Positions 11,755 to 22,490 of a stretch of 64,000 bases of DNA are shown piece after piece. Both the position numbers and the translations under genes were made by a program. How positions within the stretch are numbered: the stretch's first letter is position 1; the number at the start of each line of letters is the position of its first letter. This stretch comes from Posidonia oceanica (taxonomy: Eukaryota; Streptophyta; Magnoliopsida; Alismatales; Posidoniaceae). The DNA lies in the NCBI GenBank assembly GCA_037176725.1, contig JAZBRS010000076.1, forward strand, positions 118,315,001 to 118,379,000, written 5' to 3'. The notes below the pieces were generated by a model. That model did not search any database. It was not told where the DNA came from and saw only the letters and a list, made by a program, of their open reading frames with translations.

Positions 11755-12378
11755 GGGCGATGATGCTTACTGTCCGGAGTTCTCACGAGCCAGGTTCCGC
11801 TCGGTTCGGAACACAGACAGCGTTGCTGAGCGCTTAGATTGCACGTTTACTCTCTTGCATTGTCTTTCATCACTTAGAGCACACCTTTGAGCATTTAGAC
11901 AGGCATTCATTGGCACTTAGGCATTCAAAGTCTGCATTTCCATGCATATGCGAGCGTAAGCCTAGAAAGACCGATTCTCGGGCGTGTCGGGGGTGCCTAA
12001 CACCTTCCCCGCGCGTAACAGGAGTCCTTACCCTCTCTTGGCCCGCAATGACCATATTGCCCTTGTCCTAGGCACGAGTCACATCATTTGCATTCATTTG
12101 CATCTCATTTCTTTTGCATTGCCCTGCATTGCATCTTTTGGTTTTGCGTGATTATTCACGCATTTCCCCGGTTTTCCTCGTCTCCCGATTTAATAGACTT
12201 GGTGGCGACTCCGATTTTGTCTTGTCTTCTTCTTTTCTTTCCCTTTTTCCCTCTTTTTAAATGTTTTCGAGTTAGGTCTTCCTTCTCGGACATAGCCGCT
12301 AATAGTGAGCCTGATTCCGATCGGTGCACGCGAGCTTTGGCATCGTGCATGGACGATCCGAACACCGGGATTACTACA
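11755..12378 (+). promoter_or_regulatory. Conserved LTR end block (R/U5-like) of A
   Basis: This block recurs in every LTR end in the window (X 5006-5578, A 3' LTR 32817-33441, B 41045-41638, E 58023-58685, F 58700-59092). Its fixed points are GATGATGCTTACTGTCCGG, GAGTTCTCACGAGCC, a hairpin GTTCCG-ctcggtt-CGGAAC, the phrase GAAAGACCGATTCTCGGG, a hairpin GGTG-cctaa-CACC, and TTAATAGACTTGG followed by TGGCGACTCC. Such conservation between otherwise unlike LTRs suggests an RNA function (leader, packaging, reverse transcription) rather than a promoter. The role is inferred. Confidence 0.7.
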
Positions 12379-12379
12379 G

Positions 12380-12398
12380 TGGCGACTCCGCTGGGGAT
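12380..12398 (+). promoter_or_regulatory. Primer-binding site (tRNA-Arg)
   Basis: TGGCGACTCCGCTGGGGAT begins one base after the LTR end. It is the complement of the 3' end of plant tRNA-Arg (CCA tail, then the acceptor and T-arm strand CAGCGGAGTCG), as I remember that tRNA; tRNA-Arg priming is known for Ogre elements. Nineteen bases pair before the first mismatch. Confidence 0.9.
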
Positions 12399-12680
12399 GC
12401 TAGACTCCGGCTTTCGCCTCCATTTTCGTTCGCTTGCTTTGCATCTTTGTTTGCCTTTGTGCCTTTGTCTGCCTTGTCTGTTCGCTTGTCTGCCTGTGTC
12501 GGCTCCCAGCGAGTCGCACAGTGGCGACTCCGCTGGGGATACTAGACTCCGGCTTTCGCCTCCGCTTTCGCTCGTTTGGGATTTGCTTTCTTTGTTTGCC
12601 TTTGTGTTTCCTTTGTCTGTTTTGCTCGTTTTTTTGTGCAAACACCTAGCGAGTCGCCTCATGGCTACTCTGTTCAGGTT
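12380..12680 (+). repeat. Leader duplication carrying extra primer-binding sites
   Basis: The segment from the primer-binding site to 12521 is repeated in tandem. The second copy starts at 12522 with the full TGGCGACTCCGCTGGGGAT, followed by the same ACTAGACTCCGGCTTTCGCC. A third, decayed copy starts near 12662 (TGGCTACTCTG). Spacing is 142 and about 140 bp. Copies 2 and 3 are each preceded by AGCGAGTCGC, which resembles the 3' end of the primer tRNA itself, so copy 2 forms a hairpin of about 13 bp (12505-12517 with 12524-12537). Confidence 0.85.
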
Positions 12681-13842
12681 TTGCACCTCTTTCGTCTCGG
12701 TTTGCGCTCTCTTTTGCTTGGCTTTGCTTCTGTGCTTGTTTATTTACTTATTGTCTTGCTTATGCTCTTACTTCCTTCACAGCTTACATGTCTTTACTTT
12801 CTTTGCCTTACTTGCTTATTATTGCTTTAATTCTCGCACATTGCATGTCTACATACTTGTTTGGCAACAATACATGCTTTTTGAATGATGAATGCTTCCT
12901 TTTACACACCTGCTATGTCACTACGCACGCACATACCATGCATACATGCCTTTTGACTTGACGAATGTTTTTTCTTCACCATTATGCTCACAAACACTCG
13001 CACATGCCATGCACATGCCTTTTGTTGTGTTGTATGATTGTTTGCTTGCCATGCTTGATTGATTTTCTTCTCTTTCGCACTTGCCATGCTTAGGATAGTA
13101 GAAACTTGTCTGTTCTCCCCATGGTTAACTAAAAAATGCAAGTAAAAGAACTCTTAGGAGCAACTAGAGACTCTGAACAATCCTTCACTCCCTTTTGGTT
13201 AATAAAATGTGCAAGATAAAAGACTTTAATCATTTGCATAAGCATCATATAGGGCATGCATTCTTCTCCTCTGAGTCCACCTACTAGTCTGCGAAGGACG
13301 GTTCCGGCTTCTCACCCCGATGCTTTGGCATGGTGTGAGTCAGTCAGTCTGTCCCCCCTTGTCCGGGGTCGTGTCGGTGTTAGTGGAGGGTACCACCCAC
13401 GCTTTGGCGGGGTAGAGGCCACCAACGCACCACCCTGTCATTACCTGAGCTTTGGGCCGGGAGTTAGACAAGGAGCCTACTTTTCTGACTCGAGTCGGTG
13501 ACTCGTACACCCAGGGATACCCGGAGTAGACAACCTTGCTAGGAAACACTAGTTAGGTGAGGGGGGCATACTAGAAAGCACACATGTCATCCATGCCATA
13601 ACTTAATGCATTTTGCATCTCTTTTTTTTTCTAACCCTAGTTTTCTGTTGTGTCTTTAACAGAGTTCAGTAGGCGATCTCCTTAGCTGGAGCTCGGGTCT
13701 CTCCTTTGCTGACATCTCTGCTGAGACACCTGTGCTCGACCATCCTTTTTCTGAGCTACTCGTCTTTGCGAGCATAGCTCCTCGTAGAGCCCATCCCCTT
13801 TTCCCTCGTCGCAGCCCCGTTTTGACTCGCTCTCGGTCAGCA
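12681..13842 (+). mobile_element. Element A: untranslated leader before gag
   Basis: No gene is visible. The first part is T-rich with scattered TTTGC and GCATGC words. From about 13256 to 13560 there is a less biased, G-rich stretch (GTCCGGGGTCGTGTCGG, GACTCGAGTCGGTGACTCG, a purine run GGTGAGGGGGGC at 13557). This could be a packaging or translation-control region, but nothing in the sequence proves it. Confidence 0.6.
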
Positions 13843-16800
13843 ATGGCCCAGCGCACTGTCGAGACCCCCCTCACCCTTGCCTCGGAGGTGGTTCCCGCTC
13901 TGGCCCCTCCGGCTCCCGTTTCAAACCCCTCTGTGCCCTCTGTGACGCCAGGCTTTTCCCCTCTGTCGTCTGGGGCACCCCAGTTTGCTGTGGGACAGTG
14001 GCAGACGCTCGCACCTCCTGATCTGGTCGCCGAGTCCATCTTGATGGCCACTTCACGTGTTCTAGAGGCACCACTGACCCCACCTTCTCAGGGTTTTGTC
14101 ACTTTTGACCCTCCTTCTACTGCGGCGACTCTTGCCCTAGGATTCCCGTCTCCCGGACAGTCCAGATCTCTTGGTTCTGGTTCCTCGCCGGCACTGCAAT
14201 TCAGTGTTCCCACTGACGGGACACCTGAAGAACAGTACCAGCAACTGATGGACACTATCCAGCGGCTGCAGGGTATAGCTCTATCAGTCCGCCCTCCTTC
14301 CCCTCTTGTTGTTCCTGAGGTTCCTGTGCGGCCTGCTCTCGCACATCTTGCATTGCACTCTGCACTCCCGCCTAGACCATCGTCCCAACTGCTCACGGTT
14401 CCGACGATGGGGGCACGTATTCCGCCTCTTGCATCTGCACCACACCTCACACAGCATGCACCTCCGCCACCTGGTGGCCAGTCATTCGGACTGGTGGGAG
14501 CACAGTATCTCGCAGGCCCGTCCCTCAGCACTGCCCCGGTACGGCCGCTGATGCTCCATCATCCTGCACCCACCACACAACATACCATCTATCCTCCCCC
14601 TTTGCATCAGGCTCAGAATTCCACATGCATCCCTCCTTGCACTCCACCACAGCACGGGTATGCCGACCATCACCTTGCGTCACCAGGCGACGTGATGGTA
14701 GATCCGGAGGGGCACCTCGGTGCGACCCAATCGGCATACGTGGTCCCTGCCCCCGCTGCCCCATCACCTGTAGCAGCTATCCCAGACCCCATCAACAACA
14801 GGATGGATGTTCTGGAGAAAGCACTGCGTCTAGTGCAGGGCACGGACCACCAGACCTACCAGTTTCGAGACCTCTGCTGTTTCCCAGAGGCTGTACTCCC
14901 CCCAAAGTTCAAAATACCGGACTTTGAGAAGTATGATGGTAGGGGCTGCCCCATAGCCCATTTGAAGGCGTACTGCGGTGATCTCGCCCAACTCCGGGCA
15001 GACGAGAGGTTGCTGATCCGCCTGTTCCAAAAGAGTTTGTCTGGTCCGGCCCTCAAGTGGTTCACCTCGCTTGACATGGCTACGATCAAGACTTGGAGTG
15101 ACCTAAGCCAGGCGTTCTTGGAACAGTACTCCTTCAACCTCGATCTGGTCCCAAAGCGCGCAGACTTGATCGCAACCAAGCAGAATCCGGGAGAGCCGTT
15201 CGGGGAGTACGTCGGCCGCTGGCATGCCCTTGCCTCGCAAGTTCGAGATAGGCCCTCCGATGAGGAGTCTATCGAGATCATCATAAAAGGGGCACAGCCG
15301 TCCACCGGAGCTTTGCTTAGCATCCAACCCGTCACAACCTTCACTGCTTTGATCCGAGCTGGCACCCGCGTAGAGAGTTCATTGCGGAGTGGCAACTTCC
15401 CCGCACTCTCTGTGCTTGCCAGGCAGGCCCCCGCCAGCAACGACGGTAGTAGCAGCAGCGCCATCAACAACAACAGCAGTCTCAACAACAATCGTCCCAA
15501 GAGAAAGGATCCGCCGAAGCCTATTGTCGCATACGTCGACTCCCCTGCTACGCCCGTCCGTCTGGCTTCCCGGCCTGCCCCTCCTCAGATCTATTACGCA
15601 CCTGCACCTAGGGCACACCCTACACCACAAATCACTACCACCGCTCGACCGGTCTATCCTGCCGCACCGGTTCAGCAAGGACAATTCCAGAGGCCGAGAC
15701 GGCCACCCATGGAGAAGCGGAAGTTCGCCCCACTGGTGGAACCGCTCACTGCCGTCCTCCCGAAGGTTGCGTCGCTCTTGAGATTTCCGGAGGTTCGCCC
15801 GCCACCAAACCCACTACCGCATTGGTTTAAGGCGAACCTTTTCTGCGACTTTCATCGAAGTGTCGGGCATTCGACTGATAGTTGTTTCACTCTCCGGAAT
15901 GCTATCCAGGACTTGATCGAATCGGGAACGATTGTGATCGACACGCACGAGGCGTCCACTTCTGCACCATCTCATGCACCTGCATCAGCATCTACCCCAG
16001 CTAATGTTGTCCGCCGCCCCCTACCGGAGCACTCCTATTCAGGAGGCGCAGGGACCTCAGGAATTCACTCCTTGTTTCCTTCTGGGTCTCTCACATCTGT
16101 GGTAGATCCTTCCGAGCTTATCCATGATGTTTCTACTCCCTTTCCAGTCTCTCTCTATCTTGCAGCTATCGCCGGTTCCGAGTCGGGCGTCCATATGATC
16201 CGACCGCGCGCCAGGCCGGAGCGTTCTCCTGCATCAGCTGCCATGCTTTCCCGGGCCCAAGCCCCAATACATCTCCTAGCCAGACCTCAGCCAGAGCTTC
16301 CCGTACACCTACTAGCAAGACCTCAGTCCCCACCTAGCTTGCCTTCCCAACTACCCACCTACCCATGCCCTCCTCAGCCTGTAGCCCCTCTCGTGCTCGC
16401 CGCACGCGCTCCCGTGGTTATTAACCTAACCCGGGATACCCATCGCGTACCTTACAGCTACGCCACAGAAATGTGTGCGGAAGTGACGCGATCGGGGAGG
16501 GTCTACAGACCTCCGGCACCAGTAACCAGACCTAGTCATCCACAACCTGCAATACCTTTGCCTTCAGTCCAGCCTACAGTCCCATTACCTTCAGGCCAGC
16601 CTCTTGAATCCACCATAGCTGAACCTGTCCCTACAACTACACCACCTGCTACCAAGAAATGCCAGCCTAAAGCTGACATCACATCCCAACTCAAAAAGGT
16701 TAAGGCCGACATATCCATCTGGGACCTAATACACACTTCGGCCGAGCACCGCGAGGCTTTCCTTCGCGTGTTCCAAGCTGCCCGTGTGTCCCAAGCCATA

Positions 16801-16992
16801 GAACCTGCCGCCTTGGAAAGCATGGTTGGAATGATCGCGGAGCCCCAGGTCATCACTTTCACGAGTGATGAGCTGCCTCCGGCGGGGATTAATCACAATC
16901 AACCCTTGTTCGTCACGGTACAATTCAAGAACTTTCGCATTCCCCTTGCACTGGTCGATAATAGGTCAGGCCTTAACGTCTGTCCCTTGTGA
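13843..16992 (+). pseudogene. gag-pro: Element A: gag and start of protease
   Basis: The first good ATG is at 13843 (MAQRTVET; purine at -3, G at +4); the frame is open earlier but only from a GTG. Residues 1-350 are Pro/Ser/Ala-rich. Residues about 356-520 are the retrotransposon Gag (capsid) domain, beginning FKIPDFEKYDG. An Asn/Ser-rich linker follows, then a CHHC zinc knuckle C668-H671-H676-C681 (CDFHRSVGHSTDSC), typical of Tat/Ogre Gag. After another Pro-rich stretch comes the protease core, with the active-site string LVDNRSGLNVCPL. The expected form is D-N-G-S; here Gly is Arg. Immediately after, a TGA at 16990-16992 replaces a codon that is CGC (Arg) in E. The gene is broken by this stop, but the frame continues. 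Confidence 0.92.
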
Positions 16993-18540
16993 ACAGCAAT
17001 CAAGCTCGGATTCAAGGCCGAGGACATTACTCCTGCTGTAAAGGGAATGACAGCTTTTGATAACACTCACCATGACGCTCTAGGGATTCTGATTATTCCC
17101 CTTACCATTGGTCCGGTCACATTCGATGTGGAATTCTACGTCGTCGACTTGGAACCTAACTTCAACTTTCTGCTTGGGCGCCCTTGGCTCCACAAGCATC
17201 AGGTTATCCCCTCGACCCTCCATCGCATGATCAAGTTCCGCTGAGGCGACAATGTAATCGTTGTCATGGCGGAGAATTTTGAGAAGGAGCGGATCGAGGC
17301 GATTTCCTCTATCTCTTCGCAGACTGTCCCCTTTGACCCTGATCTCTCGAACGCTTTGTATCGCGTTAATCGGTGCGAGCCGGTTAACTTTTTACCAGAT
17401 CTTAAGCGTGTCAACTCCTTGGCCATTCACAACAACCCCTTTCGGATGGTCGAGAACGTTTGTCACAGATGGGGCTACGTCAAAGGGACACCGCTCGGGC
17501 GACATGGCCAAGGAATCGCCGAACCAATCATGGCGGAAGAACGAAGAGACAACGAGGGTCTAGGTTACGACCCTCACTCTGATAAAGGCAAGCGCCCGCA
17601 AGCGAAGAATCAGAGAATGGTCATACCTCGGAGCTTGGCCAATTTCACAAGCGCAGGTATCCTGGATTCAAGCGCAGTTCAAGCCGTAGTGCCGTCGGAG
17701 CCGTGTCAAAGCCCTCCGCCACCGGAGGAGGACTGGGTCTGCGTTGAGGACTATTACTCGGACGAGGAACAGTCGGGCACAACAGGGGCAGTTCAGACTT
17801 GCAGCGAAAGCCAGCCCAATGCAACAGCACATCAATCGATTTATCTGGCCACTCCTTCCACAGATCATGAAGCAGCAGTCTTGGCAGAACCCTTGGCAGA
17901 TTTGGCAGTCTTTGATTCTCCTGCAGTCATGTCAACAATACCAGCACCAATTCAAGCACAGTCAGTCAGTTCGCATGCAACCGTTGTCGCATCAGTGCAA
18001 CTACCACCTTCGCAGAAAGGTCGATCGCTGAGTTCAGTCAGCAGCACAGCTCAGCCCTTTTCAGAGGCCACACCACAGGCAATACAACCAGCTCAATCAG
18101 TCATGCACCCCCTTGCCGCGGACCGGCAACTTTCATGGCCAGATCCTATGGTATCGGAGGCCAAGCTCTCGTCGTCATCACCAGTCACGGAGAACCAGCT
18201 GAGCATCGCGGTCTCCCGGCCCTCGACCCTTCAAGAGAGCACCTCTGCCCATCCTCTGACAGCCGCAGTCACTCTGGCAGCATATCCATCTGCAATCCCT
18301 CTGACTAGACCATCTGGGTCTCCCTTGCCGGGACAGTCGCAATCAGGCGCGCCCGTGAGTCAGAAGATACAAGTACCAGAGACAGTAATCCATCTTGCAG
18401 CCGAGCCAGTGCCTCAGGCCCTCGGCGCCTACTATGTCGATTCACCCTCAGATGAGGAAGAAGGAGGGGCGGTAGAAGCCCAAGTCGATCATGGATGTCT
18501 GATTTGGAGCTGCTTTACCAAGAACAGCTCGAATCCATAG
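16993..18540 (+). pseudogene. pro: Element A: protease C-terminus and long Pro/Ser/Gln-rich linker
   Basis: The gag frame continues past the TGA. It encodes the rest of the protease, including FLLGRPWLHKHQ (near 17180), the second conserved protease motif. A second TGA at 17242-17244 replaces TGG as read in E. From 17245 the frame runs open to 18540 through low-complexity sequence rich in Ser, Ala, Gln and Pro, with a conserved acidic piece EEDWVCVEDYYSDEE (near 17735). E keeps the same piece at 43465-43505, so this linker was translated in the ancestor. A frameshift at about 18485-18495 moves the reading frame to that of pol. Confidence 0.85.
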
Positions 18541-19475
18541 TAGAAGACTTGGCACGACACCAAGCCGCCCAAAGGAAAGGAAAAGCCGTAGTTACGGATC
18601 CTCCTCTGCGAGAGGACTCCACCTCCATCATGGTCCTAGGAGAAAGCTCAGTGGTGCTGGACTCTCTCAGACCCGACGAGCTCATTACTCTTCAAGCCGA
18701 GGGTGGGTCCAGATGGCTTGTACAGCATATGCCTTCCACAAGTACATTGGCTGATTCAGAAGAAGAGACACCAGCGGGTTGCACAGCAGCAGTAACAGAG
18801 CAAAGATCAGAGTCAGTGATAGAGTTGACAGAAGTTTCCGTAGCAAAGTTATCAGCAGTATCAGTCACAGAGCCAGCAGGGCCTCCAGTAGTGTCAGCAG
18901 AGCACGCAGCAGCATCATCAGCAGCAGAGCAGGCAGGGGAAGCCATCAGAGCAGAGGTCGCACACCGAAGATACAGAAACACCCGGGTAGGCGTGACCAT
19001 CCTAAGGCGTCACCAGGGCCAAGAAGCAGAACTTCTACACTCCTTCGATGTGACAAACCCCACTTTCGAAAAGGAGATTCTCTCGGAACTTGTTGCGTAC
19101 GGAGAGGAAGATAATACAGGCGAACATGAGAATGATAACCCATCGCCTGAGTTCCGACCCTATGACGACGACCCAGAAGGTCCCAATCTGCATGTTGAGG
19201 AAGAAACGGAGACTATTAACCTCGGCACAGCCGAAGAAACCAAAGAAGTTCGCATCAGTGCCCTGCTATCACCACAAGTCAGAGTAGAGTTCATTGCATT
19301 CCTGAGGGAGTATGCGGATGTCTTCGCCTGGACTTATGAAGACATGGTCGGCCTGGATGTCGAAATAGTGGTCCATAACTTGCCCTTGAAGCCAAATGCC
19401 AAGCCAGTAAAGCAGAAACTGAGAAGATGGTGACCACAGTGGCTGCTCATGATCAAGGAAGAAATAATGAAGTAG
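18495..19475 (+). pseudogene. pol: Element A: linker end and N-terminal part of reverse transcriptase
   Basis: From about 18495 the frame encodes a conserved segment LELLYQEQLESIVEDLA, an Ala/Val/Glu-rich stretch, the block VTILRRHQGQEAELLHSFD, and the N-terminal RT flank VRISALLSPQVRVEFIAFLREYADVFAWTYEDM split over 19240-19350. A TGA at 19431-19433 replaces CGA (E has CGA), and a TAG at 19473-19475 stands in the same frame. No frame change occurs before pol, so gag, protease, linker and pol were one reading frame of about 2,880 codons in the ancestor. Confidence 0.85.
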
Positions 19476-22400
19476 CTTGATGTTAACTTTTTAAAGGTCG
19501 TCCTTTACCCTGAATGGCTTGCAAACATCGTGCCAGTGCCCAAGAAGGACGGCCGGATCCGGGTATGCATCGACTACAGGGACCTGAACAAGGCGAGTCC
19601 CAAGGACGACTTCCCGTTGCCTCACATTGACGTCCTAGTCGACAATACCGTAGGCCACAAGATGCTATCCTTTATGGACGGCTTCTCCGGCTATAATCAG
19701 ATCAGGATGGCAGAAGAAGACATGGAAAAAACTTCGTTCATCACCCCCTGGGGGGTCTTTTGTTATCAGGTCATGCCGTTTGGGTTGAAGAATGCTGGCG
19801 CAACATATCAGAGGGCCATGACCACACTTTTCCACGACCTCATGCACCAAGAAGTGGAGGTCTATGTAGACGACATGATCGCGAAGACCAAAGAGCCTGA
19901 GGATCACCTTGCTTGCCTAAAGAAGCTCTTTGACCGTCTGAGGAAATACAGACTGAGGCTTAACCCCAATAAGTGCATATTTGGGGTTTCATCTGGCAAA
20001 CTGCTCGGCTACATTGTTAGCCAAAGGGGGATTGAAGTGGACCCGATGAAAGCTAAAGCCATCGCGGAGATGCCACCCCCTAGAACCGAGAAGGAGGTTC
20101 GAGGCCTACTTGGGCATTTACAGTACATCAGCCGCTTCATTGCACAGCTTACGCCCATCTGCGAGCCCATCTTCAAACCCCTGAGGAAGAATGCGCAAAT
20201 CGACTGGAATGAAGAATGTCAAGCCGCATTTGAGAAGATCAAGCAGCTACTGGTCAAACCCCCTGTCTTGGTCCCTCCCACACCAGGAAGACCTCTGCTC
20301 CTCTATCTCTCAACCACACAGCATTCCATGGGTGCCGTCCTGGGCCAACACGACGAATCTGGCAGGAAGGAGCACGCCATCTACTACCTGAGCAAAAAGT
20401 TCAATGAATGTGAAGCCAGGTACAGCATGATGGAGAAAACCTGTTTATCCCTTGTCTGGGCCGCACAGAAACTGAGACATTACATGATGGCATACCCAGT
20501 TCAGCTTTTGTGCCGTCATGACCCCATCAAGTTCCTCTTCCAAAAGCCGGCTCTGGTGGGCAGATGTGTCAAGTGGCAGGTGTTGTTGTCCCAATATGAC
20601 ATCACTTTTGTCACACAGAGATCTATGAAGGGCCAGGCTATGGCGGATCACCTCGCAGATTTCCCTCTGCCTGAATATCAACCCCTCCAGACGCAGTTCC
20701 CTGACGAGGACATTCTTTTTGCGACGGAGGACTCAGAAGAGAAAGACCCTGAAGAGCAAGAGCAGTGGCGGCTGTACTTCGACGGCGCCGTCAATAAGAA
20801 GGGTCGGGGCATAGGCGCAGTGCTGACCACACCTCACGGACAGATGATTCCTTTTGCGAGGAAGCTGACTTTCGCATGCACGAACAATGAAGCAGAATAC
20901 GAAGCATGCATCCTGGGTTTGAAAGTCGCCCTCGAGCACAAGGCACAGAAGTTGCACGTGCACGGTGATGCCATGTTGGTAATCTCTCAGGTGAATGGCA
21001 ACTGGAAGACAAAAGACCCCAAGCTCGTGCCATATCACGAATGTCTGCTGAGGCTAATAGAAGAGTTCAAGAGCATTGATTTCACATACATGAACAGGGC
21101 AAAGAATGCGTATGCAGACGCATTAGCAACCTTGGCTTCTTGGCTCAGCATACCAGAGAACAGCATGGTGGATGTGTCAGTCACCTGCATTGAGGAGCCT
21201 GCCCATTGCATGAATATAGAGGAAGCAGATCCGACAGCGGAGCAGCCATGGTATCATGATATCAAAGCATTCTTGGAGTCCGGTAGCGTCCCATCTGGCA
21301 CCACTACAGAAGATAAGAGAACTTTGGCGCGTCTGGCGTCAAAGTATGTACTGGGGGCTGGGCAGTTATACAGAAGATCGTACAATCAGATGCTATTACG
21401 CTGTCTGGACAAACCAGAGGCCGACACCTTAATGCTTCAAGTGCATGCCGGGACCTGTGGCCTGCACATGAACGGTGTCCTTTTAGCTAAGAAGATCATG
21501 CTCCAAGGGTATTTCTGGCAAACCATGGAAGCGGACTGTTGCCGTTTCGTGCGTAAATGCCACAACTGTCAGATCCACGGCAATTTCATCAAGGCTCCCC
21601 CTCATCAGCTGCACAACATGTCCTCGCCATGGCCTTTCTCCACCTGGGGGATCGACGTCATTGGCGCAATACACTCTGCTGCTTCAAACGGCCATCGCTT
21701 CATCATGGTGGCAATATACTACTTCACTAAGTGGGTGGAAGCAGCTTCTTACAGGACAGTCATCGCAGCGGCGACTGAAAAGTTCATCAGGAACAACATC
21801 GTTGCCCGGTACGGGGTCCCTCACTCCATCATCTCTGATAATGGCACGAACTTCATTGCCAAAAGAACTGAGGAGTTCCTACAGAATTTCAGAATCCAGC
21901 ATCACCGCTCCTCACCATATCGGCCTCAGATGAATGGAGCAGTGGAGTCTGCCAACAAGAACATCATCAAGATCATGAAGAAGATGGCAGAAACCCACAA
22001 GGATTGGCACGACAAGCTCCCGTACGTACTCTGGGCGTACAGGACATCAATCCGAACCTCGACAGGAGCCACCCCGTACTCGCTGGTGTACGGCATGGAA
22101 GCAGTATTGCCTGTTGAAGTGGAGATCCCCTCACAGCGAATCTTGCGAGAAGCTGAGTTGGAAGAGGCAGAATGGGTCGAAGACTGCTACGTCCAACTGA
22201 ACCTGATTGACGAGCACAGACTGCAAGCCATGCACAATGCCCATTGTTATCAGAAGCAAATGGCTAGAGCATTCTTGAAGAAAGTCTGGCCCAGAAGCTT
22301 CCAGCCCGGAGATCTTGTTCTGCGTGCCATTCATCTACCGGATGGTCGAGGCAAATTCCGACCTAACTGGCGCGGACCCTTTGTAGTTAAGCGGATCTTC

Positions 22401-22490
22401 TCAGGTGGCGCAGTAACTCTTGAGGACATGGACCAGGTCGAGCAGTCTGAGCCGGTCAACATGTGCTACCTCAAGAAGTACTATCAGTAG
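19476..22490 (+). pseudogene. pol: Element A: pol — reverse transcriptase, RNase H, second RNase H, integrase
   Basis: The frame is open for 1,004 codons to the TAG at 22488-22490, but has no own ATG start and lies downstream of four disruptions, so it counts as a pseudogene part. Numbering from the Val-Pro-Lys-Lys at 19530: reverse transcriptase 1-240 with VYVDD at 111-115; first RNase H 255-380, lacking the usual first Asp (LYLSTTQHS); archaeal-type RNase H 413-535 with D418, E456, D480 and D530; integrase zinc finger H639, H646, C677, C680; catalytic core D709, D770, E806 with exactly 35 residues between the last two. A degenerate first RNase H next to a complete second one is the mark of Tat/Ogre elements. 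The tail ends CYLKKYYQ without a chromodomain. All catalytic residues of RT, second RNase H and integrase are present. Confidence 0.95.

Larger units (their letters stand above)
6708..12378 (+). mobile_element. Element A: 5' LTR (5671 bp)
   Basis: It starts TGTAGACACCCC and ends GGGATTACTACA. Contents in order: C/A-rich start with CAAAACCCT-like phrases (to ~7100), pyrimidine tract with ATTATCG repeats (7110-7400), very A-rich stretch (7400-8170), T/C-rich then GC-rich segment (8180-9800), a T/A-rich segment with many GCAT words (9830-10700), a 30-bp minisatellite (10945-11600) and the conserved end block (11755-12378). Open frames on either strand in the GC-rich part (for example 8290-8931) have no family resemblance and look incidental. 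TATA-like strings occur (TATAAAAAG at 10422), but no start site can be fixed. Confidence 0.95.

Noticed and set aside
12380..12540. A tRNA gene or tRNA-derived SINE suggested by the tRNA-Arg-like bases
   Set aside because: Only the 3' terminal strand of the tRNA and its complement are present; no anticodon arm or Pol III boxes can be seen.
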